25,151 nucleotides of DNA from DASWKG01 sp036396755 (lineage in GTDB: Bacteria; Actinomycetota; UBA4738; CALAEC01): NCBI GenBank assembly GCA_036396755.1, contig DASWKG010000145.1, forward strand, positions 1 to 25,151, in the 5' to 3' direction. The notes beneath the pieces were generated by a model. It was not told the DNA's origin. It was given only the letters and a program-made list of their open reading frames with translations, and searched no databases. Of the stretch, positions 1 through 7,159 are shown piece by piece. Positions within the stretch are counted from its first letter, which is position 1. Each line of letters begins with the position of its first letter. Both the position numbers and the translations under genes were made by a program.

Positions 1-712
1 TGGCCGTGTTCGTCTCGTCCATGAAGGCGTAGACGTACGGCGAGTTGGGGTCGGCGTCGAGGAACCCCCAGAGCGAGCTCGGGAACGAGAAGCCGACCGG
101 GTCGAAGGTCTCCCCTCGGTCGGTCGAGCGGTGGATCGTGAGGCGCTGGCGGGGCCCGGCGCCCACGCCCTGGTTGCTGAAGTAGTAGACGTAGCCGTCG
201 CCGTGCGCGGCGACCCACGGCCGGTCGTCGGCCGGCTCGATGCTCGGCACGAACGGCCGCCACGTCTCGAGCGTGGCGCCGCGATCGACGTACCGCGAGA
301 AGTGGTTCTCGGTGACCCAGGTGTCGACGTAGTAGAAGCGGTCCATCGCATCGACCGCGCCGTCGCCCTCGAGGGCGTAGGCGAGGTTCGTCGCGCCGGA
401 GAGCCCGGCCATGTCCGAGAAGGTCCGGCCGTCGTCGGTCGATCGCCAGAGCCACGACGCGGTGCGCGCGCTCGCGCCCGAGCCCTCCGCCGCCAGCGAG
501 AGCTTGTGCGCCATCACGTAGATGGTCCCCTTCGAGTCCGTCTCGATGCTCGGCTCGTAGCCGAAGCCGTTCCCCAGCCGGATGGCCGGCCGGAACGTCG
601 GGGCCCGCTGGTCGCAGACCGGAAGGTCCGCCTCGGCCCCCGCCCAGGTGGGCAGGGAGGCGAGGAGGGTCGCTCCCGCGAGGGCGAGCGTGATCAGCGG
701 TGCACGGCGCAT
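1..712 (-). CDS. Secreted Asp-box (sialidase/BNR-like) beta-propeller protein, 3' end cut by window edge
   Basis: The first 237 residues are visible. Residues 1-26 form a signal peptide (MRRAP, a hydrophobic run, then a cleavage site near AGA-EA), so the protein should be exported. Two Asp-box motifs (S-x-D-x-G-x-T-F) are present: STDDGRTF at 91-98 and STDRGETF at 196-203. These mark blade turns of sialidase-type beta-propellers. I see no catalytic Arg/Tyr set of a true sialidase in this part, so enzymatic activity is not supported; many Asp-box proteins only bind or are of unknown role. The ATG at 712 has AAAGGA about 8 nt upstream. It is divergent from the citryl-CoA lyase-like gene with an 81-nt gap. 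The frame stays open to base 1. Confident as a gene, uncertain as to function. Confidence 0.85.
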   Translation of the reverse strand, partial: MRRAPLITLALAGATLLASLPTWAGAEADLPVCDQRAPTFRPAIRLGNGFGYEPSIETDSKGTIYVMAHKLSLAAEGSGASARTASWLWRSTDDGRTFSDMAGLSGATNLAYALEGDGAVDAMDRFYYVDTWVTENHFSRYVDRGATLETWRPFVPSIEPADDRPWVAAHGDGYVYYFSNQGVGAGPRQRLTIHRSTDRGETFDPVGFSFPSSLWGFLDADPNSPYVYAFMDETNTA

Positions 713-780
713 GTGGTGGTCCTTTCGTCGGTGGTCTCGGGGAAGGGTTCTCCGTCGGGCACCCGGAATCCTGCGCGCGG

Positions 781-786
781 TATCCT
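781..786 (+). promoter_or_regulatory. Candidate -10 box of a leaderless promoter
   Basis: TATCCT fits the actinobacterial TANNNT consensus and lies exactly 7 nt before the GTG at 794. Transcription would therefore begin at or next to the start codon, and there is no Shine-Dalgarno sequence in the gap. No convincing -35 was found. Confidence 0.5.
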
Positions 787-793
787 CCGGCGC

Positions 794-1552
794 GTGACCC
801 CCGAGCCCTCCTGGCGAACCGCGATCGGGCGCGTCCGTCCGAACGAGATCCTCGTCCGCGGCCACGACCTCGTCGAGCTGATCGGGCGGCGCCCGTTCGG
901 CGACGTCGTGTACCTGCTGCTCTCGGGCGATCTGCCCGGGGGGAACGAGGGGCGCCTGATGGACGCGATCCTCGTCTCGGCCGCCGAGCACTCGGTGGTC
1001 GCGCCCTCGGTCGCCGCGGCGCGCTACGTCGCCTCGACCGGGGTGCCGCTCCAGGCGGCGGTCGCGGCGGGAACGCTCGGGTTCGGCGACCACCACGGGG
1101 GTGCGGTCGACGTGGCGGCGAGGGTCCTCCTCGACGCGAAGGAGACGGGGAAGCCCTCGGCCGAGGCCGCCCTCGAGGTCTGCCGGGGCCTCCGCCAGGA
1201 GGGCCGCCGCCTCCCGGGGTTCGGTCACGTCGTTCACGACCGCGACCCGCGCGCCGGGCGGCTGTTCGAGGTGGCGGAGGAGCTCGGGTTCCACGGCGAG
1301 TGGTGCGCGCTCGCCCTCGCGTTCGAGGCGGCGACCGACGAGGCGTTCGGTCGCCGTCTCGCGATGAACGTCGACGGCGCGATGGCCGCGCTGCTGCTCG
1401 AGCTCGGCCTCGACTGGCGCCTTGGGAAGGCCTTCTACGTGATCGCCCGGGCGCCGGGCCTCGTCGCGCACGTCTTCGAGGAGCAGACCCGCGAGCGTCC
1501 GTACCGCGACGTCGGCTGGGAGAACGTCGAGTACGACGGCCCCGAGCCGTAG
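794..1552 (+). CDS. Citryl-CoA lyase-like protein (citrate synthase family, short form)
   Basis: 252 aa, far shorter than citrate synthase (about 370-430) and close to the stand-alone citryl-CoA lyase/ATP-citrate lyase C-terminal domain. Citrate synthase family motifs are in order: GDHHGGA at 99-104 (first catalytic His), GFGHVVHDRDPRA at 142-154 (second His, H145), and MNVDGAMAALLLELGL from 191 (catalytic Asp, D194). The expected reaction is cleavage of citryl-CoA to acetyl-CoA and oxaloacetate, or a related 3-hydroxy-3-carboxyacyl-CoA lyase or condensation step. The GTG at 794 is chosen because the family homology starts just after it and a -10 box sits 7 nt upstream; the frame is open further upstream, but that stretch is antisense to the sialidase-like gene and looks non-coding. 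A hydroxyacyl-CoA dehydrogenase follows after 61 nt with its own promoter. True substrate is uncertain. Confidence 0.85.
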   Translation: MTPEPSWRTAIGRVRPNEILVRGHDLVELIGRRPFGDVVYLLLSGDLPGGNEGRLMDAILVSAAEHSVVAPSVAAARYVASTGVPLQAAVAAGTLGFGDHHGGAVDVAARVLLDAKETGKPSAEAALEVCRGLRQEGRRLPGFGHVVHDRDPRAGRLFEVAEELGFHGEWCALALAFEAATDEAFGRRLAMNVDGAMAALLLELGLDWRLGKAFYVIARAPGLVAHVFEEQTRERPYRDVGWENVEYDGPEP

Positions 1553-1554
1553 CT

Positions 1555-1584
1555 TTGGCGGCCCGCGTCCTTCGCGGATACGCT
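1555..1584 (+). promoter_or_regulatory. Promoter of the 3-hydroxyacyl-CoA dehydrogenase/amidohydrolase pair
   Basis: TTGGCG (1555-1560) and TACGCT (1579-1584) are separated by 18 bp, close to the -35/-10 layout of a sigma-70-type promoter. The gap to the ATG at 1614 contains a clear Shine-Dalgarno (AAGGAG), so this message has a leader, unlike several neighbours. Confidence 0.5.
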
Positions 1585-1613
1585 GGGGGCTCCGAGAGAG
1601 CAAGGAGACCCGG

Positions 1614-2474
1614 ATGAACCCCCAGGACGTGCGGAAGGTCGGCGTGGTCGGGATCGGCATCATGGGATCCGGCATCGTCGAGGTGTGCGCGAAGGCCGGC
1701 TGCGAGGTCGTGGCCGTCGAGGCCGACGAGGAAGCGCTGAAGCGCGGGCGATCGCGCTACGAGGGCTCGCTGGCCAAGGCGGTCGAGCGGCAGAAGCTCA
1801 CCGAGGCCGAGCGGGACGAGGTGCTCACGCGCATCACGCCGTCGACGTCGCTCGACGACCTCGCCGACGCCGACCTGGTGGTGGAGGCGGTCGTCGAGCA
1901 GATCGACGTGAAGCTCGAGGTGTTCCGGCGTCTCGACGAGCTGCTTCGCGACGAGGCCGTGATCGCGTCGAACACCTCGTCGCTGCCGATCGTCCGGCTC
2001 GCGAAGGCCACGAACCGTCCCGACCGGGTGATCGGGATGCACTTCTTCAACCCGGTGCCGGTCCTGGCGCTGCTCGAGATCGTGCGCGCCCTGACCACCT
2101 CGGACGACACCGTCGCGTTCGCGCGGGGCATGGGCGAGCGGCTGGGGAAGCAGGTGGTCGTGTCGAAGGACCGGGCCGGCTTCATCGTGAACATGCTGCT
2201 GATCCCGTACCTGAACGGCGCGGCCCGGATGTACGAGGAGGGCTTCGCCACCAAGGAGGACATCGACACGGCGGTGCAGCTCGGCCTCAGCCACCCGATG
2301 GGCCCGCTGACGCTGCTCGACTTCATCGGCATCGACACGGCGGTGTTCGTCGCCGAGGTGCTGTTCGAGGAGTTCCGCGACCCCCTCTACGCGCCGCCGC
2401 CGATCCTCAAGCGGATGGCCGACGCCGGCTACCTCGGCCGCAAGTCGGGCAAGGGCTTCTACGACTACCCCTGA
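1614..2474 (+). CDS. hbd: 3-hydroxybutyryl-CoA (3-hydroxyacyl-CoA) dehydrogenase
   Basis: 286 aa, the usual full length of the single-domain family. It interconverts 3-hydroxyacyl-CoA and 3-oxoacyl-CoA with NAD(H) in the cytoplasm. Residues 9-36 form the Rossmann beta-alpha-beta unit (GIGIMGSGI, then an acidic residue at the end of strand 2, favouring NAD). The catalytic set matches the spacing of the mammalian short-chain enzyme: S122, H143 (in GMHFFNPVP), E155 (LLEIV) and N193 (GFIVN). The C-terminal helical part contains GPLTLLDFIGIDT. AAGGAG lies upstream of the ATG. The stop overlaps the start of the next gene by one base (TGATG), so the two are co-transcribed and probably translationally coupled. 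It could serve butanoyl/crotonyl-CoA metabolism together with the thiolase and crotonyl-CoA carboxylase/reductase further on. Confidence 0.95.
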   Translation: MNPQDVRKVGVVGIGIMGSGIVEVCAKAGCEVVAVEADEEALKRGRSRYEGSLAKAVERQKLTEAERDEVLTRITPSTSLDDLADADLVVEAVVEQIDVKLEVFRRLDELLRDEAVIASNTSSLPIVRLAKATNRPDRVIGMHFFNPVPVLALLEIVRALTTSDDTVAFARGMGERLGKQVVVSKDRAGFIVNMLLIPYLNGAARMYEEGFATKEDIDTAVQLGLSHPMGPLTLLDFIGIDTAVFVAEVLFEEFRDPLYAPPPILKRMADAGYLGRKSGKGFYDYP

Positions 2475-3319
2475 TGCGCGCGATCGACCTGCACGTCCAC
2501 CTGCCGATCGACGAGTGGCTCGACAACGCGATCGGGCCGCACCTCGAGGCCACCGAGCGCTACTTCCGCTCATCGCCGGAGCGCAGGACGCTCGACCAGG
2601 TGGCGGAGGAGTATCGGGAGCGCGACGTGCTCGGCGTCGTGCTCGACTGGGACGACGAGACCGTGACGGGGCGTCCCTGGCTCGGGAACGAGATGCTGGC
2701 GGGGCTCTCCGAGCGATACCCCGGCGTGCTGATGGGGTTCGGATCGGTGGACCCCCACCGCGACAACGCGGTCGATCGCGTGGACCAGGCGGCCGACCTC
2801 GGGCTGAAGGGCCTGAAGTTCCACCCGACGATGCAGACGTTCGAGCCCGGCGACGGCCGGTACTACCCCATCTGGGAGCAGATGGAGGAGCGTGGGCTGG
2901 TCGCGCTGTTCCATACCGGGACGTGCGGCATCGGCGCGGGCACGCCGGGGGCCGGCGGGACCAAGATCCGGTTCTCGCACCCGGGCTTCCTCGACCAGCT
3001 CGGGGCCGACTTCCCCGGCGTCACCTGGATCGCCGCCCACTTCGGCTGGCCGTGGTTCATGGAGTGCCTCGCGATCGCGCTGCACAAGTCGAACGTGTGG
3101 ATCGAGCTGTCGGGCTGGGCCCCGAAGTACCTTCCGCCCGAGGTCAAGCGCGAGGCCGGAAAGCGCCTGAACGAGCGGACGCTCTTCGGCAGCGACTACC
3201 CGTTCATCCCGCTCGACCGCTGGTTCGAGGAGTTCGACCAGCTCGGCTATCCGGACGAGGCGAAAGACCGGATCCTGCGGGGGAACGCGGCGCGGCTCCT
3301 GGGGATCGAGCTCGGGTAG
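2474..3319 (+). CDS. Metal-dependent amidohydrolase (amidohydrolase 2 family, ACMSD-like TIM barrel)
   Basis: 281 aa. It has the family metal and catalytic residues in order: H7-x-H9 in DLHVHLP, H117 in KFHPT, H147 in FHTGT, H189 in AAHFG and D241 in FGSDYPF. The family includes decarboxylases and hydrolases of carboxylated or aromatic substrates (2-amino-3-carboxymuconate semialdehyde decarboxylase type). The exact substrate cannot be read from sequence. The start is the ATG whose A is the last base of the upstream TGA; this removes a long out-of-frame extension across the dehydrogenase gene. Being coupled to a 3-hydroxyacyl-CoA dehydrogenase suggests a role in degradation of a ring-derived or branched acid, but that is inference. 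Confidence 0.88.
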   Translation: MRAIDLHVHLPIDEWLDNAIGPHLEATERYFRSSPERRTLDQVAEEYRERDVLGVVLDWDDETVTGRPWLGNEMLAGLSERYPGVLMGFGSVDPHRDNAVDRVDQAADLGLKGLKFHPTMQTFEPGDGRYYPIWEQMEERGLVALFHTGTCGIGAGTPGAGGTKIRFSHPGFLDQLGADFPGVTWIAAHFGWPWFMECLAIALHKSNVWIELSGWAPKYLPPEVKREAGKRLNERTLFGSDYPFIPLDRWFEEFDQLGYPDEAKDRILRGNAARLLGIELG

Positions 3320-3361
3320 CGTCCACCGATCGCTCGGGGGGATCATGTCAGACCCCCTCGC

Positions 3362-3367
3362 TAGGAT
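3362..3367 (+). promoter_or_regulatory. Candidate -10 box of a leaderless promoter for the DUF222/HNH gene
   Basis: TAGGAT lies exactly 7 nt before the ATG at 3375. It is preceded by TGTCAGACCCC (3347-3357), which looks like a promoter-side conserved block rather than coding sequence. Confidence 0.5.
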
Positions 3368-3374
3368 CGGGTGC

Positions 3375-4520
3375 ATGGAAGTCGCCCGCGCTCTCGAGGA
3401 GCCCTGGCAGGCGCTCGACCGGGCCCACGCCGACGCCTGTAGCGCCGAGCTGGTCCGGGCCGAGGGGGCGGCCCGCCTCGACGACGAGCAGGGCATCGAC
3501 GACGCCGAGGTCCCCGACATCAGCTGCGCCATCGCCGAGCGGTGCGGGGTGAGCACCTGGACGGCCATGGAGTGGCTCCGGGTGGGAAGGGCGCTGCGGA
3601 CGCTGCCCCGGATCCGGGCCGCCTGTGCCGCGGGGAAGCTCTCGTGGCAGAAGGTGCGGATCCTCACCAAGTTCGTCGATCCCGGGCTGGACGATGAATG
3701 GGCCGACCTGGCCCAACGGATGCGGCCCGGGCGGCTTCACGACGAGGCCAGAAGGCACCTGCGGCTCCGCCGCGATCGGGAGCAGCATCCCGACCACGCC
3801 CTGCGCTACCTCCGCCTGCAGTGGGACGACGAGAGGCGGTTCCTGCAGCTCCAAGGTTCTCTGGCGGCCGAGCAAGGGGCGGCCATCGAGGGAGCGCTCC
3901 ACCGCGCCGCCCACAAGGTGGCCCCGTCCGAGGAGGAGGCCTGGGACCGCCGTGGTGCCCGGATGGCCGATGCCCTGGAGGCGGTGGCGACCGGGGGCTC
4001 GGGGGGAAGGGCCGGCCAGCCCACCATGGTGGTGCACGTGGACGGCGCGGTGCTGTCCGGGGAGGGCGACGGCATCGCCGAGACCGACTCGGGGGTTCAG
4101 CTGACCAACGACGCGGTCGAGCGCCTGGCCTGCCACGCCAAGGTCCGATGGGTGAAGGAGGAGGACGGCCGGCCGGTGGACATCGGACGGAGCGGCCGGC
4201 GGGTGGGAGGGGCCCTCGAGGACCTGGTGCGGTTCCGTGACCGCTCGTGCCGCTTCCCGGGGTGCGACCGCGACTGGAGCGCCCAGGCGCATCACATCAA
4301 GCACTGGATCCGCGGAGGGCCCACCACCCTCGACAACCTGGTCCTCCTGTGCGGGACGCACCACCGGATGGTCCATCGAGGGCGGTGGAGGATCGAGGGC
4401 CGCCCGGGCGCCGAGATCACGTTCCTCGATCGCAAGGGCCGGGTGCTCGGTACCGTTTCGGCGGGACCCCCGCGGCGCGCCGGATCGAAGCCGGCGGTCT
4501 CCTCTCGCGCCGGGCCGTAG
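3375..4520 (+). CDS. DUF222 and HNH endonuclease domain protein (13E12 repeat family)
   Basis: 381 aa from the ATG at 3375. Residues about 1-250 are the helical DUF222 region found in the actinobacterial 13E12 family. Residues 290-335 are an HNH nuclease fold with two zinc-type Cys pairs or partners and the catalytic core: C292, C297, H306-H307, N321, C326, H329-H330 and H334. The family is multicopy in many actinobacterial genomes and its biological role is not settled; nuclease chemistry is inferred from the intact HNH. An ATG at 3345 in the same frame would add 10 residues, but it falls inside the presumed promoter block, and a TANNNT box sits 7 nt before 3375, so the shorter form is preferred. 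No mobile-element ends were seen around it. It converges on the thioesterase gene with a 34-nt gap. Confidence 0.88.
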   Translation: MEVARALEEPWQALDRAHADACSAELVRAEGAARLDDEQGIDDAEVPDISCAIAERCGVSTWTAMEWLRVGRALRTLPRIRAACAAGKLSWQKVRILTKFVDPGLDDEWADLAQRMRPGRLHDEARRHLRLRRDREQHPDHALRYLRLQWDDERRFLQLQGSLAAEQGAAIEGALHRAAHKVAPSEEEAWDRRGARMADALEAVATGGSGGRAGQPTMVVHVDGAVLSGEGDGIAETDSGVQLTNDAVERLACHAKVRWVKEEDGRPVDIGRSGRRVGGALEDLVRFRDRSCRFPGCDRDWSAQAHHIKHWIRGGPTTLDNLVLLCGTHHRMVHRGRWRIEGRPGAEITFLDRKGRVLGTVSAGPPRRAGSKPAVSSRAGP

Positions 4521-4554
4521 TGCGCCGCCGTCGTCGCGCGCGGAGCAGGTGCCG

Positions 4555-5007
4555 CTAGAAGGCGCCCGGCGCGGGGAGCACGATGAACGTTGCGGTGGCG
4601 CGGGCGATCAGGTTGCCCGACGCGTCGAGCACGTCGGCCTCGCCGTAGCCCATGCGGCGGCCGCGGTGGAACGCACGGCCCCTCCCGACGAGCAGGTCGC
4701 CCTCGCCCTTCGCCAGGAAGTGCACGTTGAGCTGCGCGGTGCGGTGCGTGTTGCCCGCCGGGAGCACCGAGCGGAGGGCGAGCCCGATCGCGGTGTCGGC
4801 GACCGCGGCGATCATCCCGCCGTGGGCGATGCCCTGGGGGTTGAGGTGGTGGTCCTCCATCCGCATCTCGACGCGGGCCTCGCCCCGACCGACGTCGACG
4901 AGCCGCATCCCGGACCACCGGTGGAAGGGCGAGCCCTCGATGCGCTCCTTGAGGGCCCGCAGGTGCTGCTCGTCGAGACCCTCGCCGGGCCCGAACTGCT
5001 CCTCCAC
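4555..5007 (-). CDS. PaaI-type hotdog thioesterase
   Basis: 150 aa. A single hotdog domain with the PaaI/YbgC-like active-site loop N56-PQGIAHGG (56-64) and D71 in AVADTAIG. It probably hydrolyses acyl-CoA (short-chain or aryl) to free acid and CoA. The GTG at 5007 has no Shine-Dalgarno but a TACACT box 7 nt upstream, supporting a leaderless start. It lies 17 nt downstream of the aminotransferase stop on the same strand, so it may be read both from its own promoter and by read-through from the glycosyltransferase block. The substrate is unknown; the acyl-CoA-rich neighbourhood suggests release of CoA from dead-end thioesters. Confidence 0.88.
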   Translation of the reverse strand: MEEQFGPGEGLDEQHLRALKERIEGSPFHRWSGMRLVDVGRGEARVEMRMEDHHLNPQGIAHGGMIAAVADTAIGLALRSVLPAGNTHRTAQLNVHFLAKGEGDLLVGRGRAFHRGRRMGYGEADVLDASGNLIARATATFIVLPAPGAF

Positions 5008-5014
5008 GCGCGGG

Positions 5015-5020
5015 AGTGTA
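5015..5020 (-). promoter_or_regulatory. Candidate -10 box of a leaderless promoter for the PaaI thioesterase
   Basis: TACACT on the minus strand, exactly 7 nt before the GTG at 5007. It lies in the 17-nt gap after the aminotransferase stop codon, so any -35 region would be inside that gene. Confidence 0.55.
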
Positions 5021-5024
5021 GCGT

Positions 5025-6131
5025 CTACGCGCTGCCCAGCGCGTCGAGGGCGGTCTCGACGTCGGTACGGTCGTTGAACGCGTGGAACCCCACCCGCAGG
5101 AAGCCACCCCGGACGGCCGCCACCACGCGACGCTCGCGGAGGCGCTCGATCAGCGCGCCGGGATCGGGGACCTCGATGCCGACGATCTGGCTCGGGAGCT
5201 CCTCGGGGACGGCCGCGAAGCCGCGCGCGGCCGCGCCCTCCCGGAACGCCGCCGCCAGCTCGAGGCAGCGCCGCTCGACCTCGTCCGCGTCGAGCGAGGC
5301 GAGCAGCTCGAGCGCGGCCCGCGCGCCGGGCCAGGAGAACCAGGCCAGCGAGGCGTCGTGCTTGCGCGCCGTCTTCGAGAGCTCCATCGGGCCGCCGTAG
5401 TAGTCGGCGTAGGGGTCGTCGACGGAGCGCCAGCTCGGGACGAGCACCCGGGTCTCCTCGAGCCGCTCGGGCCGGACGTAGAACCACGCCGCGCCGCGGG
5501 GCGACAGCAGCCACTTGTAGCCGTGCGTCGAGACGTAGTCGACGGGGGTCGCCCGCACGTCGAGCCGCAGGGCACCGAGCGACTGGCAGGCGTCGACGAA
5601 CACGCGGCCGCCGACGGCGTGGGTGCGCTCGACCACATCGTCGAGCCGTGCCCGGTACCCGTTCGAGGACTGGACGGAGCTGAGCGCGACCAGCACCGTC
5701 CCGTCGGTGATCTCCGCGAGCATCGCGTCGGTGGGCACGACCCCGTGCTCGTTCGCGGGAAGCTCCACGACCTCGAAGCCGCGGTCCCGCAGCGCCAGCC
5801 ACGGGAAGAGGTTGCTGCGGAACTCCGGCGCGCCCACCACCACGCGTCCCGGAGGGAGCGACGCGGCCACCGCCGCCGCCGCGCTCGAGACCGACGACTC
5901 GAGGGCGATGTCATCCGCCTCGGCGCCGATCAGCGAAGCGAACAGGGGGCGCGAGGCGAAGGCGTGCTCCTCCCACGCGTGCCAGTCCATCTTCCCCTCG
6001 AGCCACTCGGCCTGCACGGCCTGGACGGCCTCGTAGACGGGCCTCGCCGCGGGGGGAGCCGTGGGGCTGTTCAGCCAGACGTACCGCTCGAGCGCCGGGA
6101 AGAGGCCCCGGAACTCCTCCAGGGTCGTCAC
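5025..6131 (-). CDS. Class V PLP-dependent aminotransferase (cysteine desulfurase/kynureninase/EgtE-like fold)
   Basis: 368 aa. The fold type I PLP signature is intact: D180 and Q183 in VFVDACQSLG, and the Schiff-base lysine K206 in STHGYKWLLSPRG. Family members include desulfurases, kynureninase, isopenicillin-N epimerase-like and ergothioneine C-S lyase enzymes; no conserved cysteine loop of a cysteine desulfurase is evident, so an aminotransferase or C-S/C-C lyase is more likely. The GTG at 6131 overlaps the upstream glycosyltransferase stop (GTGA, 4 nt), which implies coupled translation and a shared pathway. It may act on a sugar-linked or amino-acid substrate in the same cluster; that is inference. 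Confidence 0.88.
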   Translation of the reverse strand: MTTLEEFRGLFPALERYVWLNSPTAPPAARPVYEAVQAVQAEWLEGKMDWHAWEEHAFASRPLFASLIGAEADDIALESSVSSAAAAVAASLPPGRVVVGAPEFRSNLFPWLALRDRGFEVVELPANEHGVVPTDAMLAEITDGTVLVALSSVQSSNGYRARLDDVVERTHAVGGRVFVDACQSLGALRLDVRATPVDYVSTHGYKWLLSPRGAAWFYVRPERLEETRVLVPSWRSVDDPYADYYGGPMELSKTARKHDASLAWFSWPGARAALELLASLDADEVERRCLELAAAFREGAAARGFAAVPEELPSQIVGIEVPDPGALIERLRERRVVAAVRGGFLRVGFHAFNDRTDVETALDALGSA

Positions 6132-7093
6132 GGCGTCCCCGCGCGCGGGCCCCTGGCCGGTGATGGCGCGTGCGGCGAGTGCCGCTGCTCGAGCAGCCCC
6201 GCGACGTAGCCCGCCATCTTGGCGAGGTCGGTGAACGCGATCAGGGCCGGGACGAGCGGGACCGCCAGGGCTCGCTCGGCGGGGCGGTCCCGGACCAGCC
6301 GGATGGTGCGAGGGAGGCGCTTGCCCGCCTGCCAGGCGGCGGCGGCGGCCAGCAGCTTGAGCGCCCCCCCGCGCCCGGTCAGCGCCGCCCACGCGAGCGT
6401 CCCGTACACGCCGAACCGCAGAGCGTGACGCTCGGGATACATTGCGCCGATCGCGTCGCCGCGCGCGTACCGGAAGTACTGAAGCCACGTCGCGGCCACG
6501 GTCGGGCGCATGCGCCAGTAGGCGACCGCCTCGGGGACGAAGCGCATCTCGAGGAACAGCTCGCGGAAGCGATGGTTGAGGTACATGTCCTCGCCGACGT
6601 CGAGCCACTCCGGGTAGCGTCCGCCGCGCTCGAAGGCCTCGCGCCGGAACGCGACCGAGCGCGAGGACGGCATGAACCGGCCGGGATCGACCTCGTCGGC
6701 CTCGGGCAGGGCGACGCCCGCCGCGACCGCCTCGAAGAGCGACCCGACGATCGGGCGGTAGAACCCCATGGCCACGTCGGCCCCGCGCTCGATCGGCGCG
6801 AGGAGGTCCTCCAGCCAGTTCGGGGACAGGACGCAGTCGGCGTCGGAGACCGCGATCACCTCGTGCATCGCCGCCTCGATCGCGAGGTTCCGTCCTCGCG
6901 AGATGTTCGCGCCCGGCGCCTCGAGCACCGCGACGTCGTCGGCCGCGCGCAGCACCTCCACCGTTCCGTCGGTGGAGCCGCCGTCGACGATCACGATCTC
7001 GTCCGGCGGCCGCGTCTGCGCGCGCACCGAGTCGAGGAAGTCGCCGACGTGCGCGCCGGCGTCCTTCACGGTGGCGATCAGCGAGACCTTCAT
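6128..7093 (-). CDS. Family 2 glycosyltransferase with C-terminal membrane-associated segments
   Basis: 321 aa. Residues 1-200 are a GT-A fold: MKVSLIATVKDAG start, D37 in IVDGGSTDGT (nucleotide binding), the metal-binding D84-A-D86 in VSDADC, and a downstream GED motif (in LDVGEDMYLNHRF). Residues about 205-300 hold hydrophobic stretches (AGYVAGLL, LLAAAAAWQ) that may anchor it to the membrane. It should transfer a sugar from a nucleotide-sugar to a lipid or glycan acceptor at the inner face of the membrane. The ATG at 7093 lies close behind a TACACT box. It is separated from the upstream GT4 gene by 66 nt with a hairpin, and coupled to the downstream aminotransferase. Confidence 0.9.
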   Translation of the reverse strand: MKVSLIATVKDAGAHVGDFLDSVRAQTRPPDEIVIVDGGSTDGTVEVLRAADDVAVLEAPGANISRGRNLAIEAAMHEVIAVSDADCVLSPNWLEDLLAPIERGADVAMGFYRPIVGSLFEAVAAGVALPEADEVDPGRFMPSSRSVAFRREAFERGGRYPEWLDVGEDMYLNHRFRELFLEMRFVPEAVAYWRMRPTVAATWLQYFRYARGDAIGAMYPERHALRFGVYGTLAWAALTGRGGALKLLAAAAAWQAGKRLPRTIRLVRDRPAERALAVPLVPALIAFTDLAKMAGYVAGLLEQRHSPHAPSPARGPRAGTP

Positions 7094-7102
7094 GCGTCCA
7101 GG

Positions 7103-7108
7103 AGTGTA
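7103..7108 (-). promoter_or_regulatory. Candidate -10 box upstream of the GT2 gene
   Basis: TACACT on the minus strand, 9 nt before the ATG at 7093. This spacing would give a leader of only a couple of bases. The hexamer is identical to the one before the PaaI thioesterase. Confidence 0.4.
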
Positions 7109-7117
7109 TCGGAGGGC

Positions 7118-7134
7118 CGCCGCGATCAGCGGCG
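7118..7134 (-). terminator. Hairpin after the GT4 gene, possible weak terminator
   Basis: CGCCGC-GATCA-GCGGCG forms a 6-bp GC stem with a 5-nt loop in the 66-nt gap between the GT4 stop and the GT2 promoter. There is no U-tract, so termination is only a possibility. Confidence 0.3.
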
Positions 7135-7159
7135 AACGGCACGCTCGCGGCGCTCTCGC

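Noticed and set aside
131..793. Upstream extension of the citryl-CoA lyase-like frame
   Set aside because: It is antisense to the signal-peptide protein at 1-712, is Arg/Val-rich low-complexity sequence typical of a shadow frame, and has no link to the citrate synthase family. A -10 box at 781 supports the start at 794.
3375..4520. Group II intron or homing-endonuclease insertion
   Set aside because: The HNH is joined to DUF222, not to a reverse transcriptase or intron; no split gene or intron boundary is visible on either side.
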